A stretch of 64,000 bases of DNA, from NCBI RefSeq assembly GCF_000422545.1, contig NZ_AULZ01000002.1:1-64000 (forward strand). Reading direction: 5' to 3'. This DNA is from Desulfocurvibacter africanus subsp. africanus DSM 2603 (GTDB lineage: Bacteria; Desulfobacterota; Desulfovibrionia; Desulfovibrionales; Desulfovibrionaceae). Positions 54,051 through 62,637 of this stretch are shown here, piece by piece; positions within the stretch are counted from its first letter, which is position 1; every line of letters starts with the position of its first letter. The notes beneath the pieces are model-generated. The model did no database searches, was not told the DNA's origin, and was given only the letters and a program-made list of their open reading frames with translations. A program made the translations under genes and the position numbers.

Positions 54051-55379
54051 TTGATCAGCGAACGGCATGTCACACTACTCCTGCCGACGGAGACTGCCTC
54101 GGCGGCCGTGGTGAACACGGCGGTGCCGCGCGCCGCGGAGGCATTCGGCCTTGGAGCCGGCGCGGCCCTCAAGCTCACCCTGGCTGTGGAGGAGGTCTTT
54201 CTCTACCTGCTCGACGCGGCCTCGCGCGAGCGGCGCATGGAGCTGGACATCATTCCTCGCCCCACGGCCGTGGAAGTCGCCTTCGGGTTCGAGGCGCGCA
54301 CGCTCGACCTCGGTGCGCTGAACCTTACGGCCCAGGCCGACGCTTGCGCATTCCTGGAGCAGGAGGACTTCGCTCAGGTTGGTCTGCTCCTGGCCGCCTC
54401 GGCCGTGGACAGAATGCGCCTGGAGCACCTGGGCGCCGGCCGCATGCGGTTGGCTTTGGAGCTGGATCGCGATTATCCCGAGCCGCCCGCACCGGCAGCC
54501 GTCGATTTCGAACCACAAGGCCCGTTCCGCCTGGAGCTTGCGCCTGCGTCGGAGCTGCTCCAGGAGGCCTGCCTGCGAGTCCTTGCGCGCCACGCGGCCG
54601 GGGACCTGCCGCGCATGATTCGCGCACCCGGCATGCTCATGGACCTCGTGGCAGGCGGTGAAGCCAAGGCCATGGTTGCCCTGGACGGCCGCGAACGGGT
54701 CTGCGGGCTCTTGTGCTGGACAGGCCGAAACGCGAAAACGATTACCTTCCATGGGCCCTACGTCTCGCTGTCCGCAAAGCGCGAGGAAACCGCAAGACGA
54801 CTGCTGGACGTCTTTCTGCAAGGCGTGGCCAAAAGCGGAGCCTCGGGCGTCATGACGCCGCTTGCCTCGGACCTTCTGCCGTCCGGGGAGTACGAAGGTC
54901 TTGGTAGCCTGGACCGCCTTTTGCCGGACGGCGCGAAGCAGGTCCGGCATGCGGCCTTCAGGCTCATCGCCGAGGACATGGGCGCAACGGTCTGGGCGCA
55001 TCCCGCTATCCAGGAATTCCTGGAACGCGAATACGAGCGGCTCGATCTCGTGCGTGACCTGCGCTCCGTGGTGTCGCTGGGAGAAAGCCGGCCCGAGTCC
55101 TCGGTTTTCAGCGCAAGCCTTGAAGTCGGTCCGGGCGTCGCCCTGCTCAGGCCGCTCATGGAAGGCCGCGACGCATCCGCGAACATAGGCCGCCACGTGA
55201 GTGCGCTCAGGGCCAAGGGCTTCCCGAACATCCTTTTTGAACTAGATCTGGCCCACGGCTGGCAGGCTGCCATGGCCGGCCTTCTGGCGGACAACGGCTT
55301 CAAGCCGCGCATGGTCCATCCTCTCGGCGGGCGCTCCGATCTCGTGATATTCCAGCATGAATTCCCTGTCGCTCCATAG
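54051..55379 (+). CDS. Fused RsbW-like ATPase and GNAT-like protein
   Basis: 442 residues from TTG 54051 (GAGGA upstream; TTG 54033 also possible). Residues 1-140 resemble an anti-sigma-type GHKL ATPase (ALKLTLAVEEVFLYLLDAA), but the N-box Asn is absent, so ATP use is doubtful. The rest has two GNAT-like halves (VCGLLCWTGRNAKTITFHGPYV, then GVALLRPLMEGR and a closing SDLVIFQHE), comparable to the protein at 47297-48343. It probably works with the partner-switch genes downstream on the other strand. The next gene begins inside its end. Confidence 0.55.
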   Translation: MISERHVTLLLPTETASAAVVNTAVPRAAEAFGLGAGAALKLTLAVEEVFLYLLDAASRERRMELDIIPRPTAVEVAFGFEARTLDLGALNLTAQADACAFLEQEDFAQVGLLLAASAVDRMRLEHLGAGRMRLALELDRDYPEPPAPAAVDFEPQGPFRLELAPASELLQEACLRVLARHAAGDLPRMIRAPGMLMDLVAGGEAKAMVALDGRERVCGLLCWTGRNAKTITFHGPYVSLSAKREETARRLLDVFLQGVAKSGASGVMTPLASDLLPSGEYEGLGSLDRLLPDGAKQVRHAAFRLIAEDMGATVWAHPAIQEFLEREYERLDLVRDLRSVVSLGESRPESSVFSASLEVGPGVALLRPLMEGRDASANIGRHVSALRAKGFPNILFELDLAHGWQAAMAGLLADNGFKPRMVHPLGGRSDLVIFQHEFPVAP

Positions 55380-56469
55380 TCTCGTGCCCGAGCACGTGCG
55401 GCGTTTCGAGCCGTACACGCCGAGCCGCCCGGACCCGGTGCTCATGCGCATGTACGGCGTCGAGCATCTGCATCGGCTCAACAACAACGAGAACGCCCTG
55501 GGGCCTCCGAACGCCGCGCGCTTGGCTATCGAAGCCTTCCACTCCGAGCGGGCAGCCATCTATCCCAGCGGCGACTGCTTTCTGCTGCGCGAGGCCTTGG
55601 CCGAACGGTTCGGCAAGCTGCCGGAGCAGTTCCTCGTGGGCAACGGCTCCTGCGAGGTCATCACCAGCGTCATCAAGGCCTTCTGCGGCCCCGGCGACAA
55701 CATCGTCACCGCGGACAAGACCTTTGCCGTGTACGAGTGGGTGGCGGAGTTCTCAGGTTTCGAAGCCAGGCTCACGCCGTTGCGCGACTATGCCTTCGAT
55801 CCCGAGGCCATGCTCGCGGCCATGGATGCGCGCACCAAGATCGCCTTTGTCTGCAACCCCAACAATCCCACCGGCACCTACTGGAGCGAGGCCGCACTGT
55901 GCGCCTTCATGGATGCCGTGGACAATCGATGCATAGTGGTCGTGGACGAGGCCTACCTGGAGTACGTGGACAAGCCCGACTTCCCCGACGGCATGCGCCT
56001 CATGGAGCATTACCCGAACCTCGTCGTTTTTCGGACCTTCTCCAAGATGTACGGCCTGGCGGCCCTGCGCATCGGCTACCTGTGCGCGAGCCAGGAACTG
56101 GTGGACATGGTGCGCCGCACGCACATCGTCTACTCGGTGAATACGCAGGCGCAGGCGGCGGCTGCGGCGGCTATCGCCGACGACGCGGGACACATTGCGG
56201 CCACCCGGCGCATGGTCGCCGAAGGCAGGACCATCCTTGAAGGGTGTTTTACCCGGCTGGGGCTCGAATTCGTAAGCGGCGAGGGAAACTACATCATGGC
56301 CCGCGCGCCCCTGTCGGATACGCTCCTCTACCGCAAGCTTATGAAGCGTGGGGTCATGGTCAGGACCATGACCGGCTTTCGCTTTCCAAACTGGATCAGG
56401 GTCAGCCTGGTGCAACGGCCGGTCATGGAAGAGTTCTGTCAGGTGCTGGAGGATGTGCTCGGAGCCTGA
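55357..56469 (+). CDS. Class I/II aminotransferase, histidinol-phosphate aminotransferase-like
   Basis: 370 residues, fold type I PLP enzyme. It has LNNNENALGPP near the N-terminus, the CNPNNPTGTYW loop, VVDEAYLEYVD (PLP-contacting Asp and Tyr) and the Schiff-base Lys in FRTFSKMYGLAALRIGY. This matches HisC-type transaminases, but no other histidine genes are near, so the true substrate may differ. It overlaps the preceding gene by 23 bases, so the two form an operon. Confidence 0.82.
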   Translation: MNSLSLHSLVPEHVRRFEPYTPSRPDPVLMRMYGVEHLHRLNNNENALGPPNAARLAIEAFHSERAAIYPSGDCFLLREALAERFGKLPEQFLVGNGSCEVITSVIKAFCGPGDNIVTADKTFAVYEWVAEFSGFEARLTPLRDYAFDPEAMLAAMDARTKIAFVCNPNNPTGTYWSEAALCAFMDAVDNRCIVVVDEAYLEYVDKPDFPDGMRLMEHYPNLVVFRTFSKMYGLAALRIGYLCASQELVDMVRRTHIVYSVNTQAQAAAAAAIADDAGHIAATRRMVAEGRTILEGCFTRLGLEFVSGEGNYIMARAPLSDTLLYRKLMKRGVMVRTMTGFRFPNWIRVSLVQRPVMEEFCQVLEDVLGA

Positions 56470-56481
56470 GCTCGGCCCGTA

Positions 56482-56913
56482 TCACGAAACAGGCAGTCGG
56501 GGCGAGAAAGCCGCCATAAGGCTGTTCCTGTCGTCCGCCCTTTGATAGCTCAAGGCATCGGCCATCTCCTGTGCCAGGAATATGCCCAGCCCTCCCACCT
56601 GTCGCTCGTCCATGCTCGCAAGCACATCGGGGGACGGCCTCTCCAGCGGATTGAACGCCGGGCCGTGATCCTCGATGACCAGCAGGAACCGTCCCTGGTC
56701 ATCGAGGCCGCAGCCCACCCGCACCGGACCCGGCCCGGTGCGGGTGGGCTGCGGGTAGGCGTATTCGATGACGTTGACGAGCATCTCCTCCAGCACGAGC
56801 TCTATCCTGGCGAGCATTTCCACAGACAAGGAAAGTCCCGCGCCCCTGGTCAGGATATGGTCCCGCAGGGGCGGAAACGATTCGTGCCCGGCGGGAAGTT
56901 CCAGCCAAGCCAT
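56482..56913 (-). CDS. RsbW/SpoIIAB-like serine kinase (anti-sigma type)
   Basis: A 143-residue GHKL ATPase with intact boxes: ELVLEEMLVNVIEYAY (N-box), IEDHGPAFNP and GGLGIFLAQEMAD. It would phosphorylate the STAS protein encoded upstream and release or hold a target in return. ATG 56913 starts 10 bases after that gene's stop. It is convergent with the aminotransferase gene. No sigma factor lies nearby, so the target is unknown. Confidence 0.85.
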   Translation of the reverse strand: MAWLELPAGHESFPPLRDHILTRGAGLSLSVEMLARIELVLEEMLVNVIEYAYPQPTRTGPGPVRVGCGLDDQGRFLLVIEDHGPAFNPLERPSPDVLASMDERQVGGLGIFLAQEMADALSYQRADDRNSLMAAFSPRLPVS

Positions 56914-56923
56914 GTTATTCGGC

Positions 56924-57256
56924 TCAGGATTTGCCAAGGGCCTTGTCCACCGTGTCATGGATGGGGAAGATCGTGGCGAAGCCAGAGACCGTGACGACCT
57001 CCTGAACCATGCCCTTGAGACCGCACAGGCTCAAGCCGCCGCCACTGGCCTTGAGGCGCTTGCCCACCACGAGGATGCTGCGCAGTCCGGCGCTGCTGAT
57101 GTACTCGAGCCCGGACAGGTCGGCCACCATGCGCTTTTGCCCCTTATCCAGCCACGTTTGACACTCCTTCTCGAACTTGGGGGAGCTGGTGACATCCATT
57201 CTGCCCTTGACCGCGAGTACGAGGCTGTCGCCCACAGGTGTGCCGATAAACTCCAT
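56924..57256 (-). CDS. STAS anti-sigma-factor antagonist (RsbV/SpoIIAA-like)
   Basis: A 110-residue STAS domain. VADLSGLEYISSAGLRSI contains the conserved phosphorylatable Ser. It switches between binding the RsbW-like kinase (dephosphorylated) and release (phosphorylated). AAAGGAG lies 7 bases before the ATG. It sits between the phosphatase gene and the kinase gene. Confidence 0.9.
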   Translation of the reverse strand: MEFIGTPVGDSLVLAVKGRMDVTSSPKFEKECQTWLDKGQKRMVADLSGLEYISSAGLRSILVVGKRLKASGGGLSLCGLKGMVQEVVTVSGFATIFPIHDTVDKALGKS

Positions 57257-57270
57257 ATTCTTCTCCTTTG

Positions 57271-59250
57271 TCAGGTGCGCTTGCCCCGGTACTCCAGGGC
57301 CAGCAGGGTGATGTCGTCGGATTGCGGCTCGCCGGCCGTATGGGCCCGCACATCCGCCAGCACGGCGCGGACCAGCTGCTCCGATCCGTTGGGACCATAG
57401 GTCAGCAAGGATCTTTCCAGGCGCTCGTCGGAATAGAGAGTATTGTCCCCGTCCATGGCCTCGGTAACTCCGTCGGTATAGAGCACGAGCATGTCGCCGG
57501 GCTGGAGTTCCATGCGTTGCGTCGTGTAGCGTGCGTCTTCCATGACACCGAGGACCAGCCCAGGCGGCAAGGGCAGGTTTTCCACGGCTCCCTGGCGGAG
57601 CAGAAGCGGTGAACAGTGCCCTGCATTGGCCAGTCGCAGCTCGCCGCTGGTTAGGTTGAGGCTTCCGCAGATGACCGTCACGAACATCATGCTCTCGTTG
57701 TCCCGACAAAGTTCCAGATTGACCTTGTCCAGGATGTCCGACGGTTCGGTGCCGCCCTCGGCCACGCCCTTGATGAGCGTCTTGGTCACGGCCATGAACA
57801 GGGCCGCGGGCACGCCCTTGTCCGAAACATCGCCGATGACGAAGAACAGATGATTCTCGTCTCGCAGGAAGAAGTCGTAAAGGTCGCCGCCGACTTCCTT
57901 GGCCGGCTCCAGGAAGGCGAATATGGAGAATTCGTCCCGCTCCGGGAAAGGAGGGAAGTGCTTGGGCAGGAAGCTCATCTGGATGGTGCGGGCGATCTTC
58001 AACTCGCTGTCCAGGCGTTCCTTGGCCGCCGTGGTTTCCACGAGAGTGGCGATGTGCTCCTTGAGCGCCTGGCGCATGGACTCGAAGGAGTTGCGCAGTT
58101 CGCCGATCTCGTCCTTGCGCCGTACGGGTGGCAGGGCTGTGTCCAGGTTGCCCTGGGCAATAGTGGCCGCGCTATGGGCCAAGGCTTCCAGTGGTCGGAC
58201 TATGGCCTTGGAGATGGCCGCGAGCACGAAGAGCATGAGCGCGAGGCCTGCCCCGCCCATGATCAGGGCCTTGCGGCTCAAGCTTTGTAGATCGGCGAAG
58301 AGTTCAGCCTCGGGCACGAGCACGCCCAGGCTCCAGCCCGTGGATTGCAGCGGCGCGTAGTAAAGCCAAGCGTCCTTGGGGAGCCCGGGGCCGGATGCGG
58401 GGCCAAGCACGGGGTTGGAGATACGCGTGAAGCCGCTTCCGCCGGCGATCATGCTCCTGCCCACGGCGCGCAGGTCCTTGTCGCCCGTGGCCTCGGCCAC
58501 GCTGAATATGCTTTCGCGCATGACCAGCTGCTCGTTCGGGTGGGTGATGAACACGCCCGCCTGCGAGACGAGGAACGCATGCCCGCTGCGGTTGAAGCTG
58601 ATGGATGAGACAAGTTCCCGCAGCCACTGCAGTGAAAGGTCGGCCGTGACCACCCCGGCGAAGGCGCGTGCGCCATCCGCCACTTTGTAGAAGGGATGCG
58701 AATAGGTGGTCATGACGACCTTGCCGCCGTTCTCGTCAAAGTAGGGCTCGCTCCAACTCGGCCGCCCCATGACCTTGGGGAGCAGGTACCAGTCCATGTG
58801 GAAGTAGTTGTAGGTCTCGCTTCCGAGATAGTTGAAGGCGAGAGGCTGTCCGTCTTGACCTCGACAGCAGTAGGGCGCGTAATAGCGTTGCTCCGGGTTG
58901 GCGGCATACGGCTCGAAGGCGATGGTCGAGCCGAAGACTTGCTGGTTGGTCTCAAGCGCGTCCACGATCTGCGCCTGTAGGTCGGCCTGGGACAGCTCGG
59001 TCGTTTCCAGCCGCCTGGCGACATAGGCCGGCAGCTTTTCGGCTCCGGCCATCACGGTCTCCATGCGGTACACCGTGGCCAGGGTCAGGTTGCGCGCGCC
59101 TTCTTCCACGTTCCTGAGCACGGTCCTTTCGGATTCGCGGTACGTGTAGGCGAAGACCGCCAGGAAGATGGCGCACGCGCTTGCCAGAATGGACAGAGCC
59201 AGCCTGAGCGCCAGCCCGCGGGGCTTAGCGCGCATGGGCAAGGTCGGCAT
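57271..59250 (-). CDS. Cache-HAMP-SpoIIE serine phosphatase (RsbU-like)
   Basis: About 659 residues. N-terminal membrane helix (about 15-35), a large periplasmic dCache-type sensor (YYAPYCCRGQDG, WSEPYFDENGGKVVMTTYS), a second helix (about 320), HAMP, a coiled coil and a PP2C SpoIIE phosphatase (PAKEVGGDLYDFF, VIGDVSDKGVPAALFM, YTDGVTEAMDG, SDDITLLAL). It should dephosphorylate the STAS antagonist in response to a periplasmic signal. Several ATGs are possible; 59250 is used. It overlaps the NMT1 gene end, suggesting coupled expression. Confidence 0.87.
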   Translation of the reverse strand: MPTLPMRAKPRGLALRLALSILASACAIFLAVFAYTYRESERTVLRNVEEGARNLTLATVYRMETVMAGAEKLPAYVARRLETTELSQADLQAQIVDALETNQQVFGSTIAFEPYAANPEQRYYAPYCCRGQDGQPLAFNYLGSETYNYFHMDWYLLPKVMGRPSWSEPYFDENGGKVVMTTYSHPFYKVADGARAFAGVVTADLSLQWLRELVSSISFNRSGHAFLVSQAGVFITHPNEQLVMRESIFSVAEATGDKDLRAVGRSMIAGGSGFTRISNPVLGPASGPGLPKDAWLYYAPLQSTGWSLGVLVPEAELFADLQSLSRKALIMGGAGLALMLFVLAAISKAIVRPLEALAHSAATIAQGNLDTALPPVRRKDEIGELRNSFESMRQALKEHIATLVETTAAKERLDSELKIARTIQMSFLPKHFPPFPERDEFSIFAFLEPAKEVGGDLYDFFLRDENHLFFVIGDVSDKGVPAALFMAVTKTLIKGVAEGGTEPSDILDKVNLELCRDNESMMFVTVICGSLNLTSGELRLANAGHCSPLLLRQGAVENLPLPPGLVLGVMEDARYTTQRMELQPGDMLVLYTDGVTEAMDGDNTLYSDERLERSLLTYGPNGSEQLVRAVLADVRAHTAGEPQSDDITLLALEYRGKRT

Positions 59251-60241
59251 GGAAGTCCCCATACTCCGGCATGCTGCTGATGATGCCGTTTTCCATGAGT
59301 TGCTTGGCAACGAATCTGTACTCGTCGGGCAGGAGTGTGCCCATGGGAATATTCTTGCCCGGCGGCATGATAATGTCGCGCATGTGTTCGAGCATCCACT
59401 TCTGATGCACCCTGTTGGTGGGCAGGTTGGCCGCGCGCACGTGCTTCATGACGATATCCAGGGCTTCTTCGGTGTGCTCCAGGGCATATGCCCAGCCTTC
59501 GATTGAGGCCAGCACAAAGTCCCGGCAGAGTTCGGGAGATTCCTTGAGGGTCTGCTCCAGGCAGTAGATGCCGTCCTCGGGGAAGTTGATGCCGTAATGG
59601 CTGAAATCGAAGACCCTCAACTCCGCTGGGTCGAGGCCTGAATTCAGTATGGTGTGGTACTCGTTGTAGAGCATGACCGAGGCGGCATCGACTCCGCCGC
59701 GCAGGAACAGACTGATCGAACCGCCCTGGGGGGCCACCCGCACATGCAGGTTGTACTTGCGGAAGAAGGCCCTGGGCTGGAGCGCGAAATCCGGCCAGAT
59801 GGACACGGCCTTGCCGTCAAGGTCCTTCACGGCTCGGATGCCGCTCGAACGCTTGGCTACGAGGGCCAAGGCCGAGCGCTGTACGATCTGGCCGATGTTC
59901 AGAATCTCAAGCCCGTTGGAGCGCAGATCGATGCCCGTGGAGAGGAACAGGGTGACGAATTCGACTTCCTCTTGGGCCAAGGCTTGAGCGGCTGGGCGGT
60001 CCGGGCCTCCGCGCAGGATTTCCAGGTCGATGCCGCGGCGTGCGTAGAAGCCCTTGGCGTGCGCAACGTAATACCCAGCGAACTGCGCCTGGGGAGACCA
60101 TTGAGGGAGGAACGTGGCCTTCCGCAACTCCTGGCATGGCGCCGGACCGGCGAGCATCAACACTGCCAGAGCCGAAAGACAGAGCACATGAAGACCAATG
60201 CGTCGCGCACTCGATATCATTTTTTGAATCCGGGTTGTCAT
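59225..60241 (-). CDS. NMT1/THI5-like periplasmic binding protein
   Basis: 338 residues with a signal peptide (LSALAVLMLAGPAPC; Cys could mark a lipoprotein). It shows the NMT1 pattern FLPQWSPQAQFAGYYVAHAKG and IDLEILRGGPDRPAAQALAQ, as in binding proteins for thiamine precursors or sulfonates. No ABC permease or ATPase gene accompanies it; the next gene encodes a Cache-type sensor phosphatase. It may present its ligand to that sensor rather than to a transporter. The start is uncertain (60241 or 60220). Confidence 0.82.
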   Translation of the reverse strand: MTTRIQKMISSARRIGLHVLCLSALAVLMLAGPAPCQELRKATFLPQWSPQAQFAGYYVAHAKGFYARRGIDLEILRGGPDRPAAQALAQEEVEFVTLFLSTGIDLRSNGLEILNIGQIVQRSALALVAKRSSGIRAVKDLDGKAVSIWPDFALQPRAFFRKYNLHVRVAPQGGSISLFLRGGVDAASVMLYNEYHTILNSGLDPAELRVFDFSHYGINFPEDGIYCLEQTLKESPELCRDFVLASIEGWAYALEHTEEALDIVMKHVRAANLPTNRVHQKWMLEHMRDIIMPPGKNIPMGTLLPDEYRFVAKQLMENGIISSMPEYGDFHADLAHAR

Positions 60242-60692
60242 GCAGTGAGCTTGCGATAGTTTGTTATCGTATTTCTTTTCGATATGCACGCTCATCATGG
60301 CCATGCCGCGCAGTCGATTCGCCTATACTGGCTTTGAGGGGTTCAAACGCCGGGATTGTGCTTTGATAGCAGAGAAGGTTTACGCAAGGCCGTTTGGATA
60401 AGCGGCGAAATACGTGGCTAGAACGCAATTCACGGCAGAACTTCGAGACCTTGGAGATCATCCAGCGGCGCTTCTGCTGCTGGCAGCGCAAGCTTTTGGA
60501 GATCGCGGGAAATGATTTGCAGTCCGACAGCATGGAGCGTCTGGCGCGCGGCGACTGTCTCGGCGCGGGAAGCGGCTGAAGCCGCGTGAAACCCTTCGCC
60601 GCCAGCAAGCTGCATTATCTGAATCTCAGGCAGTCGCGCGGGAGCTCATAACAGCCTTTGGCCGTTACGCCCGGTTCTGATCCGCGTCCGGC
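60242..60692. other. Intergenic region with a possible small ORF
   Basis: About 450 bases. A 61-codon plus-strand frame (60394-60579, TTG start, no strong ribosome site) has coding-like GC-rich third positions but matches no family I know. Otherwise no feature is evident. Confidence 0.3.
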
Positions 60693-61307
60693 CTATGCTT
60701 CGATAAGGATGGCCCTGACCGGCGCCCCATCGGTGCGCAGCTTGAGCGGCAGCCCGCAGAAGATGTAGCGCCCAGGCTGGACATCCTTGAGGTACAGGCT
60801 CTCGAACACGGTCATGCGCTGCACGAGCAGTTCGTGCACGCGGCCCGAGCCTTCCTGGGCCTCAATGCTCAGGTAGTCGATGCCCAGGGTGCGCAGGCCC
60901 TTGTCCACTAGATACTGCGCCGCGTCCTCGGAGAGATAGGTGTAATCCTCGCGGAAGGATTCGTATTGTTCCAGTGAGTTGCGCGTCTTGAGCAACACGA
61001 TGGAGCCGTAGTCGATGTCCTGGCCCTGCAAGTGCTTGGCATGGATCACCCGGCCCACGCCGCTCAGGTCGAGCACCTCGCAAGGTCCATAGAGGCTGTC
61101 CAAGGGCAGGTCGGCCACGCTGCGCCCTTGGTCGGAGATGTGCAGTTGCGCATCCACATGGGTGCCCGTGTGACTGCCCATGGTCAGCAGGGACACATTC
61201 ATTTCGCCCTCGGCCAGAGTGGATAACTGCTCGAAGCGAGGCGCGGGATCGCCTGGATAGACAACCATGTCCGCGTGAATTTCCATGGAGATGTCGATGA
61301 TGCGCAT
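60693..61307 (-). CDS. Cyclase-family (kynurenine formamidase-like) hydrolase
   Basis: 204 residues. The metal-binding motif HTGTHVDAQLHI corresponds to the family's HxGTHxDxPxH with Ala for Pro. It begins IDISMEIHADMVVYPGDP, typical of this group, and includes GIDYLSIEA later. Members hydrolyse formyl-kynurenine or related amides in a metal-dependent way; the substrate here is unproven. ATG 61307 has GGAGG 7 bases upstream; the upstream extension is not credible. Confidence 0.88.
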   Translation of the reverse strand: MRIIDISMEIHADMVVYPGDPAPRFEQLSTLAEGEMNVSLLTMGSHTGTHVDAQLHISDQGRSVADLPLDSLYGPCEVLDLSGVGRVIHAKHLQGQDIDYGSIVLLKTRNSLEQYESFREDYTYLSEDAAQYLVDKGLRTLGIDYLSIEAQEGSGRVHELLVQRMTVFESLYLKDVQPGRYIFCGLPLKLRTDGAPVRAILIEA

Positions 61308-61610
61308 GCTCATGCCTCCGTTTGGATTCAGTTTCGTTTCTGATTGGCGGCCAGGGCGTGTTCTCTCTGGTGGTCTCTCCCACTCGCTCCCGGGTCGGGC
61401 GACTTTGCCTGCCGTGAACCAAGGCTGCTCGACCAGTTGGACCATTTCTGCGGCATGGCTCGCCTCTTGCGCTCTGATTCTCCTCCGCTCCGGTAAAGGG
61501 CATCTTGGAGTATAGGTGAAGAGAGAATCCAAGGGAACTTGATTCCGAGTACTGACGAGGGCGGGTGCGGTCCGATCTCGACAAGCGTATCAGCGAGCTG
61601 TTGACGTGGC

Positions 61611-62291
61611 CTAAGTTCTTCGGATTTGATCAAGGTCGGCCAGCAGGTCGTCGAGGCCGGGCAGGGCAGGGTAGAACAGGTCCGGCTTGGAAGCCTGCAC
61701 GGCCTCGGGCTTGGCCTGGCCATTGCCCACGATAACGGCCACGGCGTCGATGGCTCGTGCGGCGGCCACGTCGCGCGGGGTGTCGCCCACGACCACCAGC
61801 CTGCCCGGTCGCAGGGTCAGGGCCTCGGCCGCCGCGTGGCGGGCAATGCGCGCCCGCGCCGGTCCGTGCTCAGCAAATCCGCCTGTCAGCTCCGATACGC
61901 TGAGCCCGGAGCCCGCCAGCTTGGACGCGGCCACCTGCCGGAAGTTGCCCGTGAGGAAGAAGTTGCTGCACAAGGGCGACGAGGCGGCCTCGCGGAACAA
62001 GGCCTGAGATGCGGGCAGGGGCGGGCAGGGCTGCGTCCGCAAGTTGCGGCAGGCCAGCTCGCGGTAGGCCGCGCAGATTTGCTCGGCCGTGCAGTAGTCG
62101 GCGGCCTCGGGGAACAGGTCGCAGATGCCAGCGGCGATGAGCGGATCGGTGCTGCCGCCCGCGTCCAGCTGGTCCCACTCGAAGCGGCTGCCGAGCATCC
62201 TCTCCGCCAGCTCCTTCCAGGCCTCGATAGGGCCTTCGGAGCGGCCCACCAAGGTGCCGTCAATGTCCCACAGAAAATGAATGGCTTGCAT
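61611..62291 (-). CDS. HAD-superfamily hydrolase (phosphatase-like)
   Basis: 226 residues: motif I FLWDIDGTLV at the N-terminus with nucleophile Asp, a helical cap (about 20-85), motif II FLTGNF, and motif IV VVVGDTPRDVAAARA. This resembles phosphoglycolate-phosphatase-like enzymes. Only short gaps separate it from its neighbours and no operon partner is clear. Confidence 0.85.
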   Translation of the reverse strand: MQAIHFLWDIDGTLVGRSEGPIEAWKELAERMLGSRFEWDQLDAGGSTDPLIAAGICDLFPEAADYCTAEQICAAYRELACRNLRTQPCPPLPASQALFREAASSPLCSNFFLTGNFRQVAASKLAGSGLSVSELTGGFAEHGPARARIARHAAAEALTLRPGRLVVVGDTPRDVAAARAIDAVAVIVGNGQAKPEAVQASKPDLFYPALPGLDDLLADLDQIRRT

Positions 62292-62468
62292 GGGACTTTA
62301 GCATGCAAGCTTTGTGCACGTCCGCATGGCACCATCTGCGGATAGAAGGTGATTCGCTACCAGACCTGCCTGAGCTACCAAGCCGGACTTGAGGCTATCC
62401 TTAGCTGGCCCAAGACTGGGGAAGTCTGCTATGCAAGCCCATCAATCTCATCAAGGAGGACGATCGCC

Positions 62469-62633
62469 ATGGATCATCCACTGGCTTTGGGCCTGGCCGC
62501 ATTGGCCGGGGTGCTGACCTTCGCGGCACTGGTGCTTGGGCTGCGCAAACGCTGCATCCCCTGAGTCTTGCTCTACGGCTCCCTGGGCGTGGGAGCTCTC
62601 GTTTATTATCTGCTCAGCAAATGGCTGTACTGA
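62469..62633 (+). CDS. Small membrane protein with an in-frame TGA
   Basis: ATG 62469 has AAGGAGG 10 bases upstream. The first 31 codons encode a membrane helix (ALGLAALAGVLTFAALVLGL) and RKRCIP, then TGA at 62562-62564. The same frame continues for 22 codons with a second helix (LLYGSLGVGALVYYLLSKWLY) and stops at 62631-62633. Downstream of the TGA a hairpin (62578-62583 with 62591-62596) has a G-containing 7-base loop 19 bases away. It could be a mutated Trp/Arg codon (a disrupted gene), a sequence error, or selenocysteine recoding with a CxxU motif. The 31-residue product alone is also possible. Confidence 0.5.
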
Positions 62634-62637
62634 AGGC

